From Bedellia somnulentella (Eukaryota; Arthropoda; Insecta; Lepidoptera; Bedelliidae): a stretch of 64,000 nucleotides of DNA. Each line of letters opens with the position of its first letter. Position 1 is the stretch's first letter. The DNA lies in NCBI GenBank assembly GCA_963576735.1, contig OY755175.1, positions 3,364,401 through 3,428,400 on the forward strand. Direction: 5' to 3'. Below, one piece after another: positions 31,721 through 44,249 of this stretch. A model generated the notes under the pieces. The model was given only the letters and a program-made list of their open reading frames with translations. It did no database searches and was not told where the DNA came from. The position numbers and the translations under genes were made by a program.

Positions 31721-33590
31721 CATACAGCCTACTCCAATTTACTGATTATACCGCGTTTAAGAATTTACACTCTTCAGACTTATAATACAATTAAAGATTA
31801 GGCAAAATATGGAAACAAACAAGTTATATCAAGATGAATTTCAATTTAAACTTTAATAAGTTCATATTCAAGGCGTCGTTCATTGAACTGCGTCAAAAAA
31901 TTAAGAAAGCTTATTGAAACCGATTTCCGATAAAATATTAGTCGCCTGACCAAACAACTTCACTGCTTTTATAGTGCACTAAAATTGTCTCTTCACTAAG
32001 GAGTTCTAATTCAATGTTTTTCATAACTTATACAAAATAAAACCTTTCTGATAGAATATTCCTATAAATAAAATAAAGTTAGGTAGCAAAAACTGTATGA
32101 TAAAAGCTCAGTCAAATTGATTGAAAAGCTTTGGTGACGTGGCATCCATGGCAATTATTCAGATGCAAATGCATTCATCACTTTAAAACCAACATACCAA
32201 ATCCATCAACCGTTCAATCACGATGCAACTTTGATCAATCAATCAATATGCTTTTATCGCTGGTACCTACTACTTGTAGTTGATATACCTACTATTTAAG
32301 AATGCGTACAGCTTGCTTATAGTTGTCATTTATCAAAAACAATGTCTGAACGGCTAATGCCCATCTTGTCTCCGCTATGATGAATTGTGAACTGCAACAG
32401 TGGCGAGGGTTGAAATATTACTCTCGTTCTATTTGCGAAGCTCGCATGACGTCATGTTTCTGAACCTCGAAGCAAACAAGCGCCGTATTGTTGTGCTGTT
32501 TATTATGAAAGTCATTGTTATATTCATAGGCTTAGTAAATTCCAGATAATTCATATTATAACATGATAATTCATTAGTGGGAAAGTGTGAGTCGATGCCA
32601 AATTGACGATTGAATATTTATGTGTGAGTGAGATTTCAGTATTAGAGTTTCAAGATAACATAAAGTTTTATCGATTAAGATTTAATTTTACATCTACTGA
32701 CTAAATCATTGGAAATTTTAATAGTATAAATATTAGTTAATACTGATTTTCTTATCATTATACTTTATGTTATATGACTGGCCGTTAAACATTCTTTATA
32801 CGTTAGTGTGTGCAAGTACTCGGCAAGTCATATAACTTAAGTTATAACAATAAAGAAATAACAGTAAGAATCCTTAGGCTTTGCATGACTTAGTTTAGAT
32901 TTCAATACTTTCTAGAGATAAAAAAGCAGCTCTATCAAGACTTGGCTAGTTTTTTAAAGAATGTTTTTGGTGGGATAAATTAACACAAAAATATATCCAT
33001 ATAAGAAAACTGTTCAAACTAAGTTCTCACACCAAAATAGGAATGTATATTTATTTTCCATCAATATCGAGTGGAAACGATACACGTAGGATACCTTCAG
33101 GCTTTAAACAATAAACATTGATATTTTCCTTTACATTCGAAGACCGGCATAAAGTAGTTGAAAACACATGTCATCATATTAGTTTTCTCAAGTGTATTAT
33201 CGGATTCCCCGAATGAAAAGTTTAAAAATATCGCTTTGCACAATTATTCTAAGGTCTAAGGGTTTCGTCCTTATGTAAAAGGTGTCTGTCTATAAAAGTA
33301 AGTTATTTTTACTATAGCTGATTTATATATGTTATGTATATGTGGATGGATGATGCGGGCATTATTTATAAATATATATTAAAAATATGTTAATTTTTCT
33401 CTTTTTTTTGATATGCAGTATAGAGTTTTCTATTCTATTATTTTTGCTATCAGATGTGGGAGTCAATGCATCCGCCTGCGTGTATGAAAATCCGATTTGG
33501 GTCAAGAATATTGGATGTCAAGTGTTTTTACGTTATTGACTTTAGCTTCGCGGAAAATGGATATTGTGAAATAAAATAATACAAATTATT
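31721..33590. other. No recognised feature
   Basis: AT-rich; no ORF over the small-noise level and no repeat family I can name. Confidence 0.45.
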
Positions 33591-33596
33591 GAAACT

Positions 33597-33790
33597 AGTG
33601 GGGATCCTAGGGCTGGCACATACTTTGCCCAAAGAATAAGTATAGCCATACAAAAGGGCAATGCAGCCAGCCTTTTGGGAACCCTTCCCCCCAGCGGCAG
33701 TGATTTTGAAAATAATTTTTATATTGTTTAATTATTATTTCTATCTTTTGTATATATATTTAAAACTCATAGATTAAGGTTATTCTGTAC
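33597..33790 (+). pseudogene. LINE reverse transcriptase, C-terminal end and 3' UTR
   Basis: One frame from about 33597 to a TAA at 33729-33731 reads [19 protein letters not shown], then [18 protein letters not shown] and FYIV. I recognise this ending from moth non-LTR retrotransposon proteins, but cannot fix the clade. An AT-rich 3' UTR follows. Strongly 5'-truncated, as expected for a LINE copy. It was missed by simple ORF calling because the frame has no start codon. Confidence 0.6.
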
Positions 33791-34082
33791 AAATTGAATT
33801 AATTACATTATTAATTATATTATATAAACAGACAAAAAAAATATACAAATAGCATAACTTCATAAATTTCCCTAGCGAGGAACTCTTTGCTAGCCTTGTG
33901 CAGGTTGGCAGACTACCGATGAAATTATCGTAACTTTATAATGATCAGGTGAATAAGCGTGCAATATCCCACCAAGCTAGGTTATACAATATAGATTGAA
34001 ATTGTTACAAATCATCGTTTAATAATCTCCTATACGATCAAAATTCTTAAAGCTGTACTTTTGTTTATCTCTGAGAAAAGAG

Positions 34083-34200
34083 AGGATAGTTAAATCATCA
34101 GCTCCCGTTGCGTATGGTGTATGAGAGTGAACATGTCTGTGTGAAATACAATTTACTCACTTCCCACGTGACATTCTTGCTTTCACAAGCCTCAAGCTAC
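34083..34200. repeat. Diverged copy of the 14030 foldback unit
   Basis: TGTATGAGAGTGAACATGTC, ACTCACTTCCCACGTGACAT and TTTCACAAGCCTCAAGCTAC mirror the order at 14030-14125. The arms still pair weakly. Confidence 0.5.
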
Positions 34201-34354
34201 CTAACGAAAAATATTATCCGACTTTAGAGTTTTGATAAGTCAAACTTGTGATAAAGAAACGTTTTCTTTTTGTTTCAGGTAAATCTACACTAAATTCGCT
34301 GAAAATTGGGGGTTAGTTATAAAATTTCTTAAGTAACTATGATTTCCTTATTTA

Positions 34355-35143
34355 TGTCTTGGCCATATTGTAGGTTCGAACACATCGTGAAATGATCGTT
34401 CATTTCATGAAATAGTCACATTTCATGATGTGGCCAACTTAATTTGGCCAGATCATAAAATCGTCAACGTTTAAAGATTTTGTTATCCACGCTTGACCAG
34501 ACCCTAGAAATAGGGTGACCTGTGAAATGCGATCCAAACTCTACGGTTTTTTAACATATTGCTCAGTTTAAATGTAAAGTAATCGAGAACCTTTTCGTCA
34601 AAAACTATTTTGTTATAACTTTCTTCCTCGCTTTATAACGACTCAAAGACTCAAGACTGAAACATTCACGCCAAATATCCCCCAAAGGTTGCTTTTGGGG
34701 ATATTCGGCGTCATGCCAACGCAGAGGTATTAATCCTTCTTCCACGTGACATTGTCACCTGGTGTTCAGAGTACCCAAGTTTTACTTGGAAAGTATACTC
34801 ACATGATAGGAGGCAGGCCTATCCCCGAACTATTAACGAATTATTAACTTTTTTACTGCGAGAAACAATACTTGCTAGCGCCCGCCATCTTCACACATAA
34901 ACAAAGCTTTTTCAGCGCCTCTACCGGTAATTAATGTAACTACTTTACGATATGACCAAATAATCTTATCCATTTCATGAAGAGGCCGCGCGTTTAGTTG
35001 CCCATATCGAGAAACGATTTTTAATCATTGATCTGCCCAAACTACATCACGATGTGGCCGATAAATCGATTGACGTGAATGTGAATAAATCGATGATCAT
35101 TCATTTCATGATGTGTTCAAATTTACGATATGGCTACGACATA
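34355..35143. mobile_element. Candidate TIR element, non-autonomous
   Basis: Left end reads ATGTCTTGGCCATATTGTA then GAACACATCGTGAAATGA. The right end on the minus strand reads ATGTCGTAGCCATATCGTA then GAACACATCATGAAATGA. That gives TIRs of about 40 bp with scattered mismatches. ATTTCATGATGTGG-type motifs repeat inside both ends. A SINE-T fragment (34664-34832) lies within. No clear target duplication and no transposase, so the superfamily is open. Confidence 0.6.
34664..34832 (-). mobile_element. SINE-T fragment, 3' part
   Basis: The minus strand contains CATGTGAGTATACTTTCC, GGGTACTCTGAACACCAGG, GACAATGTCACGTGG, ACCTCTGCGTTGGCATG and the end motif GGCGTGAATG. The end GGGATATTTGGCGTGAATG shows the RTE-like terminus. 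Confidence 0.7.
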
Positions 35144-35221
35144 TAGAATTAATATTTTGCACTTTGAAAAACGATTATTTGAATCCACTAAATATCCACT
35201 AATTTTTTTTTAACTGTTTAA

Positions 35222-35696
35222 CCCTTAGTTCACCACCCTGAGTCCCACAGTGACTCATCACAGTTTTTAAACAACAAAATTCAATAGTGTTTTTTAACTT
35301 TTGGAGTTGCACGGTCCGGTACCTTTCCGCAGCAAGGTACGGGACGCGGTAGAGAGAGGTCGTGCGTGTGCGACATTTGTAAAGGTAAGGTTTGATCCAG
35401 TGTGAGTCTCGGGGACTCATGGTGGTCTTTTGTGATACAATAATTATTTTGGTCACTCATTTAATTAAATTTACCTTTGGCTTCTGAAGCGTCGCACAAT
35501 TCAGTCACAAAACTCGGTACACCTATCTTTTGAAATGTTCCCAAATAAATATTAATTATCTATTTTTCAAACTGGAAAAAAATTAAAAAAAATAAATTCA
35601 ACATTTAAAACTGTTTTATTTGAAAAATAAAAATGTGAGTCCCGGGGACTTATGGTGGTATTCAGTGGGATTTTAATAGGGGTGGTAAACTAAGGG
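35222..35696. mobile_element. piggyBac-type MITE
   Basis: The 475 bp segment is bounded by TTAA (35218-35221 and 35697-35700). Ends: CCCTTAGTTCACCACCC and, on the other strand, CCCTTAGTTTACCACCC, one mismatch in 17. TTAA plus CCC is the piggyBac pattern. Inside, motifs like GGGACTCATGGTGG and GAGTCCC recur next to each end. The 85-residue ORF at 35199-35456 is incidental. Confidence 0.85.
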
Positions 35697-36195
35697 TTAA
35701 TACGTCTTGTACGTTATATCGTATTTTTAGCAATACGGTTTTAAAGAAATATACTGGATTCATACAAATATTTAAAAAAATATGTGATTATAAATCCATG
35801 GCCAAATAGTGAACATAATATTTAAAGTTGAATGAATATTTTGGATAATTGAAACAGCATAAAGCCATTTATCGTGTGAACACTCCACAATCGTTAATAC
35901 CAGAAAGTCAAACAGCCAGTATCAAGATGTACTTGGATTGCGTCAATAATATGGTTCAAAGTTCTTAGATAAGTGCATGAACTCGTCTCTTCATTTGATC
36001 ATAAAATCCATTTAAATACGTTGAATGAATGATCAGTAATAGTATAGACACTTAAACGCCATCACCCAAAGATTACTTCTCATATGTGCCCGGGAAAAAG
36101 CCCATTGGACAATATTCGCCGAATAAGTTCGGGTATGCTCTCCACAAGTACATGCCCGCGCATAATTGTTAAATACGTATACTATACATATATAG

Positions 36196-36300
36196 AATAG
36201 AAAACTCTTTATTGCACATCAAAAATATAACATGATACAGAAATAATATTCTTAAATAGAAGTACGATTGGCGGTCTTATCACTTCAATCTATCTCTTCC
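36196..36300 (-). mobile_element. LINE 3' end fragment
   Basis: On the minus strand, GTGATAAGACCGCC near 36278 leads to GATGTGCAATAAAGAG near 36215. This AATAAAGAG-type end resembles 3' UTRs of moth jockey-like LINEs. No coding part remains. Confidence 0.5.
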
Positions 36301-37310
36301 TTTGTATACTCAGTGTATTAATACATACACATCGTAAATGTAATAAACATTATAGGCTAGAAACATTATTTACAGAACTTTCGCTTAAAAGAAGTATTTT
36401 TCGTTGTTTCTTCACAAAATAACATGGTAACTTCTTTCCAAGTATCTATGTTCACTTTTCTATTCAAATACCTTATGAGTGCGGGTTGAATTAAATAAAA
36501 CGGTTACACTTTACTGGATTTCAATAAAACTTTATTTTCAATTAAATCTTGTTTAATTCGGTATATTTTTTTAAATCTGGTTTGGTTCTGTCTCAAATAC
36601 GTATAAGGACAAGCCTACCCCTGAATTGCCACCCCTAGACTTGAAAAACCAATCAGTGGAACCAGGGAAACTTTGTCTTAATGTTTACTCAGTAGTTTCC
36701 TATTCAAAAATGTAATGGAAAGTTCCTCTACGGAATCAATGATCGAACATGCGGCCTTTAACAAGCTTTAAACCGATTTTCTGAAAAAAGAAAGTAAGAT
36801 TGAGTTTTTTACTAGTACTTTTAATCATCACATTTATTTACATTGAAGTTGGTAATCCTTTTTGTACTATCCTGACAAACCTTTCCCGTTTCAATAAAAA
36901 TTATTTCACATTTTTATTATTTTTATTAGACATTGTTTATCAGTAATTCAATATTGAATTATTAGGGTTTTTAAGTGATTGTTGGGCGAGCCGTAATTTA
37001 AAATTTCTAATTTTGAAGCTATAAAATAGGTGTGAGGCTGGGGAGAGTTTAAATTTGATTTATAAATTAGGCAAAGAATTGCATATTTATATCACATGAA
37101 CTAAATTTATGTAAGAAAGACCTTTATCCAACTACAAAATAGTTATTTGAAACAGTAGCTATTGCAATTTGCATTGGCTGAAAATCAGCGCCTCAGTTGT
37201 TGATATTTCATTATCTGTGGCACAATGCTGAGCAGTGACCGATTTATTCCATGGAGAGTTAGTATTTATCTCTTTTGTTTTATTTGTCTGTATATTTTCT
37301 TATACGCGGG
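36300..37310. other. Mostly unrecognised sequence
   Basis: Only a short SINE-A scrap is visible (36962-36992, AGGGTTTTTAAGTGATTG then GGGCGAGCCG). Nothing else recognised. Confidence 0.4.
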
Positions 37311-37314
37311 TAAG

Positions 37315-37575
37315 CCGTTTCCATGGAACGCTACTCCTCCAGAACCGCTTGATAGATCTTAACCAAATTTCAAAGGCTGATAGCCACAAAGTACCTACAG
37401 GCTTTAGTGAAATAAATTTTGAACTTTTTCTAACATCTAGAAGAAATTGCCAAAAATTTTTCCATAGCGAAACTCATACGCTCACTTCCGCCGCTTCTTC
37501 GGAACGCTACTCCTCCTGATGAACTGCTTGACCGATCTTGATAAAATTTTTCAGACTGATCAAGACTATGATTTA
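37315..37575 (+). repeat. Two copies of a GGAACGCTACTCCTCC unit
   Basis: GGAACGCTACTCCTCCAGAA then CCGCTTGATAGATCTTAACC (from 37325) recurs as GGAACGCTACTCCTCCTGAT then CTGCTTGACCGATCTTGAT (from 37501), about 176 bp apart. The ORF at 37235-37519 runs into this and is not convincing as a gene. Confidence 0.55.
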
Positions 37576-37789
37576 TTTTGTTTTAGTTGAAAAAAAAATA
37601 TAAGAAGTACGCACTCAGAATAAAAAAAAAACAAAAAACAAAATTTTCATAATAATTAATATAATAATTTGCAATAAAGATAGTTCAGTCGAGTCGAACA
37701 TATCGCTCAGCTCTTTTTTTCAATTGCACACTTGCATTGAAGTCCTAGTTTTTACTATGAATGTCTCAAAGATGAATGTTTGGCAAAGG

Positions 37790-38190
37790 TACTAATACTT
37801 CTAAACACCATTTTCTATTTGACCTTAATATGTCCACCAAAGCCGTCATCTACTGACATTATCTACATACATCTACTTACATTACGACCACCATTATCTC
37901 TATATATCTCGTTTACCAATTAAGTTTTATATTTATACCGTCCACACAGCTCTTTCACAAATCTCACTTATCTGCACTGTAACCTATAACCTACAATATT
38001 TTTACTGCAGGATGTCATATTTTCTACTACTTTCAATCTGCTTTTATCCTTTCTGTCACACTCAAAATTCGCTCCCAACTTAAGCGCAGCAACTAAACAA
38101 CATTGTGTACTGACATTCAGCTCTTTTTGGACACCAACTAACTTGACATTAAACTTTACACAGCTCCATTTACTGCGTTACCAGTCTCCA
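37790..38190 (-). mobile_element. Old RTE LINE fragment
   Basis: The order matches 9140-9560 of the LINE: TTTCTATTTGACC, GTCATCTACTGACATTATC, TATATCTCGTTTACCAATT, CTTTTTGGACACC and the AACTAACTTGACATTA block. Heavily diverged, no frame left. Confidence 0.6.
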
Positions 38191-38807
38191 GAATATTTAT
38201 TATAATGTTTTAATCATACCAACACTTAACTAATTGCTTTATAAAATCTGAGATGAACATGAAAGTGTAGAAAATATAAATACAATAATATTGATTACCG
38301 CTTGTATCAAAGAGGCCTCAAGTAACTTACTGTTGTAATTGAAATTGGATATTTCTATTTGAAGACATTACAAATATCCCAACCTTTCCTGCCAAAAATT
38401 TACCTTGTATTGCATATTAATATTTCCATCTCCCAACCCTGATACGTTAAACATATTTAAAAGTAACAAATTCTGGTGAAAATATTCAAATTAAGTGTGC
38501 TCAAAGTATAACCTGAAAGGCAGGATAAATCGTTTTAAAGTCAAATTTACATAGTAGAAAGGAGACCGGGCGAGCGCAAACACCACCGAGCCGTGTGTAC
38601 ACAGGGCTTAAAATAGACAACACTACAAAAGAGACTGCCATTTTAGGGACCCGCAGAAAATTTATTATTTATCAAGATACCTTTAATTAAGTTATTTATA
38701 AATATTTTATAACTTGTTCAAGCTTAATATTTCCCTAAGTTAAGCTACGTAGGTACCTACTGTCTATTTGCTAAAGGTTTTTCATCATACTTGTTAATAT
38801 ACATATC

Positions 38808-38942
38808 TACGTACTCACGGTTATAAATCCCAAAAAGGGGTAGCTAGAGTTTACGAGCAAAAAACTACTCAGCCACGCGCATCGCCCAAAAACCACTTAA
38901 GAAGCACGTACTTGTAGTGCCGGCTTAGAATATCACTATCTT
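38808..38942. mobile_element. Rearranged SINE-A (inverted tail beside head)
   Basis: A minus-strand tail portion (ACTCACGGTTATAAATCCC to CAGCCACG, then GCATCGCCCAAAAACCAC; 38813-38900) is followed by a plus-strand 5' end (GTAGTGCCGGCTTAGAATAT, 38914-38933). The two parts face opposite ways. Confidence 0.6.
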
Positions 38943-38944
38943 TT

Positions 38945-40015
38945 GTTCATTATACTGACTTTTATTTCAATGAATTTATGCATGTAAAGCAGCTTATTAC
39001 CCAACCGCGGCTTTATGTTTATAATTACGCTCTTGTGCACATTCCGATAATGCACGTTGTTACCTTAATGCCAAATTATGTTTCAAAGAAGTATCTCTAT
39101 ATAATTTGATTTCTGGAGTGCATGATTTTTGAAGATACTGAAAAAAATCGTACGTATCGTACAAAATGGAGGTAGTCTCTTCCTACCCCAAATAGAAACT
39201 AATGTCTCGACTATATGTATCTGGGTATGTTAAAAAAAGGAAATGAAACTTCTTCATTATATTAAGTAATAAAAATAATACAAAAATGGAGTAGCCAGTT
39301 AATTATGCGTAGTGAAGATATTAATAAATTAAAACTGAGATTTTTCAAACTAACGTAAATGGTGAGGGCATCAAAGAACTGCAAAAGGGAAAGTATCCAG
39401 TTCATATTGCAAATATTGTTCCAAACTCGCAACCAGTATAAAAAATAAAAGTTCCATTCGATTGATGAATGTGATAAATAGCCTTTCCTACATAGTTTAA
39501 TAATGAATTCTTCATATAGTATCGACGCTAGAGCAAAATAGTTGAAAAACAATCGCGTTCAAACACACACTGACGCATCTCGACGCAAGTACGTGTATCT
39601 GCATCAAATTGGACTTAACTAATTAGAACTAACTAATAGAACTTAATAGTTTAGTAAAAAAATTGTTTAAATAATTCTGCAAACTAATTGTCAAAATCAA
39701 TTACGCCTTGATTAGTTGATTAAATAATTTTACTTTTGTTGGTGATACATTTACTTTGCTTAAGTCAGAGGCAATACACTGAACCCCTTCCGGAAAATGA
39801 AATTTTTTGTTTCATATCTGTTATATCCTCTATGATCTGCATATATGTATACGCGTACATGCCCTTGTGAGTGAGGTAAGTCATGCTAGGGTTGGCGTAA
39901 TTTTGCTATTATCGTTGTGCGTTTTAGGGCAGTAATGTCAGAAGATTGCCACGCACCGCAACCATAACAACTTGGTATCTAGCTGAATAGTTACTAAATT
40001 GGGATCATACAAAAT
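38945..40015. other. Mostly unrecognised sequence
   Basis: A probable RTE tail scrap at about 39165-39222 (plus strand, GTAGTCTCTTCCTACCCC). The 96-residue ORF at 39262-39552 has no recognised motif. Confidence 0.4.
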
Positions 40016-40023
40016 ATAATAAT

Positions 40024-40210
40024 TTATTTGTCTTTCCGTGCTTCGGAGGTCACTTTAAACCGTCGGTCCAGGCTACTATCACAGTAGAAGTCGCTAGTCT
40101 GCCAAACCACAATTGGCCAGCGTGGCCAAATCACCCTATATAGGGTAGGCTTGAGCCCCTCGGTGGGAACATATATGGGCGGTGATGAATCGTCTTTGCC
40201 TCTCCCAGCA
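40024..40210. repeat. Dispersed moth-type repeat fragment
   Basis: CCGTGCTTCGGAGGTCAC, AAACCGTCGGTCCAGGCTAC and CACCCTATATAGGGTAGGC are phrases I associate with a common moth LINE or SINE tail. The overlapping 65-residue ORF is a by-product. Family not assigned. Confidence 0.5.
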
Positions 40211-40578
40211 GAAGTGTTCAATAATAGTTTATTAATAATACCTATGAGTTGATTATTGAATTATAAAACATATATTGCTGATAGTGATAATGATAAGCTG
40301 ACCTGATAATCCATTGGTAAAACGCTAATCTTAATCAAAAATCTATTGTTATCTTAATTTGTTTTTTGTAACAAAAGCGTGTTTTCGTAGTTTGGTTATT
40401 TTCTTAGCTATTGCAAAGAATCGTCAAGTGTATCATTTTACACCAGTGAGAGCCGAAAAGGGTTTCGGTGTAATCTCAGTACCAATCTTCCATTCCATTC
40501 TTTCCGGTTTCTACAATACACTTAGTGAATAGAAAATGTTAATATTTTTTGATAGAGTAAAATAAGCTGACGTAGGAT

Positions 40579-40905
40579 GCAAGACAGAAAAAGGAATCTT
40601 GAGGTGTTTTGGGCACATAGAGAGGATGGATGAAAATAAAGTAGCGAAAGAGATATATAGAGCCAATGTGGATGGGATTGTTAGTAGAGGACGGCCTCGT
40701 AAAACGTTTCTAGATCAGATTGAAAACGTTCTTATAAAGGCGGGGGTCCGAAGTGAGAAGAATAAAAGAGCATGTATGAGAAGAATAATGAATGTAAGGG
40801 AAGCAAGAGAGGTTTGTCAAGATCGTAGCCGCCATCGTAGTCACTTAGGTGGCTATCGGTAGTCTCTGTCTACCCTAATGGGAATAATGGTCGTGATTAT
40901 AAGTA
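40579..40905 (+). mobile_element. RTE LINE 3' fragment
   Basis: The plus strand keeps an open reading of the RTE C-terminus (RCFGHIERMDENKVAKEIYR, RGRPRKTFLDQIENVL, KNKRACMRRIMNVREAREV; 40599-40862), then the end TCTCTGTCTACCC, GGGAATAATGGTCGTGA. Only the last 90 or so codons remain. It belongs to a different subfamily from the 8985 copy. Confidence 0.85.
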
Positions 40906-40949
40906 AGTAAAATACGTTCTCTTTATACATCTTTTTGATATATTTAATA

Positions 40950-41125
40950 CTTAGAATGGCACTAACCTATTTCTTCACGTGTATATTGTAAAAGATGTCT
41001 TAGGAATTCCGAGCTTTAAAGTTATCAGCAACCATCCTTTGTTTTACAATAATTTCCCCCACTGAACTCCTAAATTTGACTGAGAAATTTATTGTTCTAA
41101 ATTTGGCTCTTCCGTATACGTATAA
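40950..41125 (+). repeat. Degenerate SINE-A
   Basis: Traces: ACTTAGAATGGCACTAACC, TTTCCCCCACTGAACTCC and AAATTTGGCTCTTCCG. Strongly diverged. Confidence 0.5.
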
Positions 41126-41735
41126 GTAAATTTTTATAATGATAAAATATTAATATATTACCATTTATTCGCCCTTCCCTTTATTGCATTTCCCTTAGTT
41201 GGCCATCTAATTTATTAATAAATCCATGTGTCTTACGATTACTTGGCCAGTTTTAATTTTGGTTTTCTATGTTGAATGCCAAATGTATCATTAAATTAGA
41301 AAATTAATATAATTTTGAAAATGTGTGACAGTTTAATTGATTTGATATAATATAAATATAGTGAGCAACATGGTAAATAAACATTTAAAAAATCCACTCC
41401 ATTGTATAAGAATATTTCTGGATGAAAACGTATCTTATCAAAATAAGCAAAATATCTATACATTTCCAAGACCTAAAACTTTGAAAGGAATCCGAAACAT
41501 CTGGAGCTACAAAAAGTTGATTTTTTACTTAATTTTAGTAAAATTAACCACACATATGACTTTAAAAAAGACAAATTGGGGTAGGCTCAAGTCTTTAAAA
41601 AAGGTTGAATACGAGTATGAGCTGTGCTGTAAAAACTGAAGCAACTCTTTCAGAAAAAGCAAAACTTGGATTAAGAAGACATGTGTTTTACCTGTATACT
41701 CCGTATAAAAACAATTATGTGATTAATGTATTTAA

Positions 41736-43429
41736 CACGTTCAGCGCGGCGGCTCAAAACCAGTACCGGGCTTTCAGTGCGTTACGGGGTGTATGAAGCC
41801 CGGAGCGTGACTTTCCGTTGGTGCGTTACAGGGTTGATAGTGCCCCGTATACCTGAGTCACTTAATTTGGCTGTAATTTTATGAGTTTTTCAAATTGTTT
41901 TGTTTTTTTTGCCTAATGATAGACAGATAAATTCCCTATAATTTGCTCTTTTCGCCCCTGGTTTTGATGAAAGATGACGAAGTCAGAAACTTTTAAAGAT
42001 TACGGGGCTTTTTCTACCCCGTCCCGCACTGAAAGTGAATTTTCACGGGGCTTATTCAACCCCGTAACGCACTGAACGTAAACATATCGATGAAATTTTA
42101 GTGACGTGAATGACATTTGGAGTCGATAAATAATTCCATCTCGTACATCAGAACGTTTCTGTTGGTTCTCTTTAACTTTAACGGGTTTACCACGCCTTAC
42201 GCCACGCCGTCGTTTTATTTAACATGCAGTTAACCTAAACTAAAAAAAAAATTAAAAAATATCTTAATAATCATGGGCAAAACGGCCGATCATTTGAAGT
42301 TTGTTTCAACTGTATGTCAGATGTGTTGTCATAGGCGACATGATATACGTGTAAATAGGTGAATTGTGTTTCGATAATGCAGACGCCACGTTTCAATATC
42401 CACAAAATGATGCGTTTTCACTTACTATAGGTTGAATTTCCTACATTTATGTAGGAAATTTACATAAATGTACGAAATTTCACCACTGGTACGCTTACTG
42501 GATAGATAGATAGGAACGGATAGATTCAAATGTTTTTATTCATTATAGCATGAACGTCATTATAGTAAATATACATTAATTGTCAGTTTCAGCAATGCAG
42601 ATTATATTAAAACAAAACGATCGAATAAAATTATCCGTTTTCACTTACTATCGGTTGAATTTCCTCCATTTATGTAGGAAATTTACATAAATGTACGAAA
42701 TTTAACCAGTGGTAAGCGAAAACGGATATATTAAAACCAAACGATCGAATAAAACGATCCGTTTTCGCCTACCATCGGTTGTTTTTCCTACATTATGCAT
42801 AGGAAATTTAACTGATGGTAACCGAAAACGGATTGTTTTATTCGATCGTTTGGTTTTAATATAATCTGCATCTGAAACATGATATCATCTGAAACGTGGC
42901 CATGAAGGACGGCTTATTATGAATAGTCTTTGCTATTGTGCAAAATGTGTGTATTGTGTTATTTTTTATTTGTTTGTGCTATTGTGACTACTTCGATAAA
43001 TAAAAAAATAACAATAAATAATATTGGTCCACAGCAGTTTTTCAGATTTTATAAAAATCCAACATCCGCCGTGACCGCTTCATTGTTTTATCGAATGCAC
43101 CTTACGTTCTCGGCGTCACTAATTGAAATGACCAAAAAAACCCCGTACGGGTAGGTAAAAAACTTACGGGGAGTAATGAACCCCGTACCGCACTAGAAGG
43201 AAACTTTTTCGCTCCAGTGCGTTACAGGGTTCATAACACCCCGGATTGTTTTTTAGTGTAATCTAGTCCTTCAGAAGGTAAATAAACCAAATATACAACT
43301 ATCTCTTTCATACGACTTAAAATGACAAAGATATAGCCTTCGCACCAGGGGATAGATGCTGTTTTTTGCTCCCGCACTGGATGAGAATCAAGGACGGGGA
43401 CTTAAAAGCCCCGTATCGCGTTGAAGGTG
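41736..43429. mobile_element. TTAA-flanked TIR element, 1.7 kb, non-autonomous
   Basis: TTAA at 41732-41735 and 43430-43433. Ends: CACGTTCAGCGCGG and, inverted, CACCTTCAACGCGA. Both flanks are loaded with the motif GTGCGTTACGGGG and its variants in both orientations (about 41780, 41823, 42064, 43185 and 43220). Ends of this style with TTAA targets suggest the piggyBac superfamily. No transposase ORF; the 74-residue ORF at 42930 is uninformative. A palindrome cluster fills the middle (42370-42905). Confidence 0.8.
42370..42905. repeat. Nested palindrome cluster
   Basis: Three imperfect palindromes (about 42410-42500, 42634-42730 and 42758-42838), each of the form TCCGTTTTCRCYTAC ... CATTTATGTAGGAAATTTA ... 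GGTAAGCGAAAACGGA. The last two sit inside an inverted pair: GCAGATTATATTAAAAC with ACGATCGAATAAAA at 42598 and its complement ending near 42870. An outer pair, CCACGTTTCAATATC (42386) and TCTGAAACGTGG (42888), encloses all. Confidence 0.75.
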
Positions 43430-43535
43430 TTAAAAGGAGTTTAGTCAGTGTATCCATGACTACTTTTCACGCATACATAGTGTTATTTTAAACCGAAAGT
43501 AGAAATGCCGTTTCAATATATTCATAATATTTTTA

Positions 43536-43695
43536 CACATTTACTCACGGCCAAAAATCCCAAAAAGGGTAGCCAGATTTTCAGAACTGGAAACTCCTCC
43601 AGTTGATCTCCAACCGCATCGCCCAAAAAACAAATAAAAAAACCACTTACCCTTGGTCACTTCTTACTATACTATAAGCCGACACTACATGTATT
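43536..43695 (-). mobile_element. SINE-A copy with internal losses
   Basis: The minus strand has the 5' end ATGTAGTGTCGGCTTATAG, the core GCGATGCGGTTGGAG and a tail ending TTTTTGGCCGTGAGTAA. Confidence 0.7.
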
Positions 43696-44249
43696 ATTTT
43701 TATACCAGCAAGTAATACTTATTTTTCTTCAATGAATATAACTTGTTTTATTGTAAAAACTCAACGTATTAAACAGGGTCGCCACTTGAAATTTTACGAC
43801 GTCACCTTTTGTTAAATATTTATTAAGAAAATTGTGCCGTTGGACCTTTCAGGTGCAAATTGAAAACATTATTAGATTAGAACCACCAAAAAGTACTCAT
43901 ATTTTTTCTCAAGATTTTACCGGATGTTAAAAATTTGTGTCATAAATCTTTTTATAATTAAATTTTGGTTATAAAACGACAGACATAACACAATACCGAA
44001 GTGCATCTCTGTAGCGGTTTTAAAGATAAATTTCCTCATACACTCTTTCATCTCAGCAAACAAGAGCATAAAATGTAAAAATAGACTGGCTTACCTCTTA
44101 AACTTAGGGGCACAAAAAAACTACTGTAAAATTGGCAATTGATAGTCTCTGCCTACCCTATAACAAAATAACTTGAGTTTATTCATAAGTCTGTAAAATG
44201 TTATTGATCATTTCTTTATATTTTATTTTTATTAATAAAGTTACAGTAG

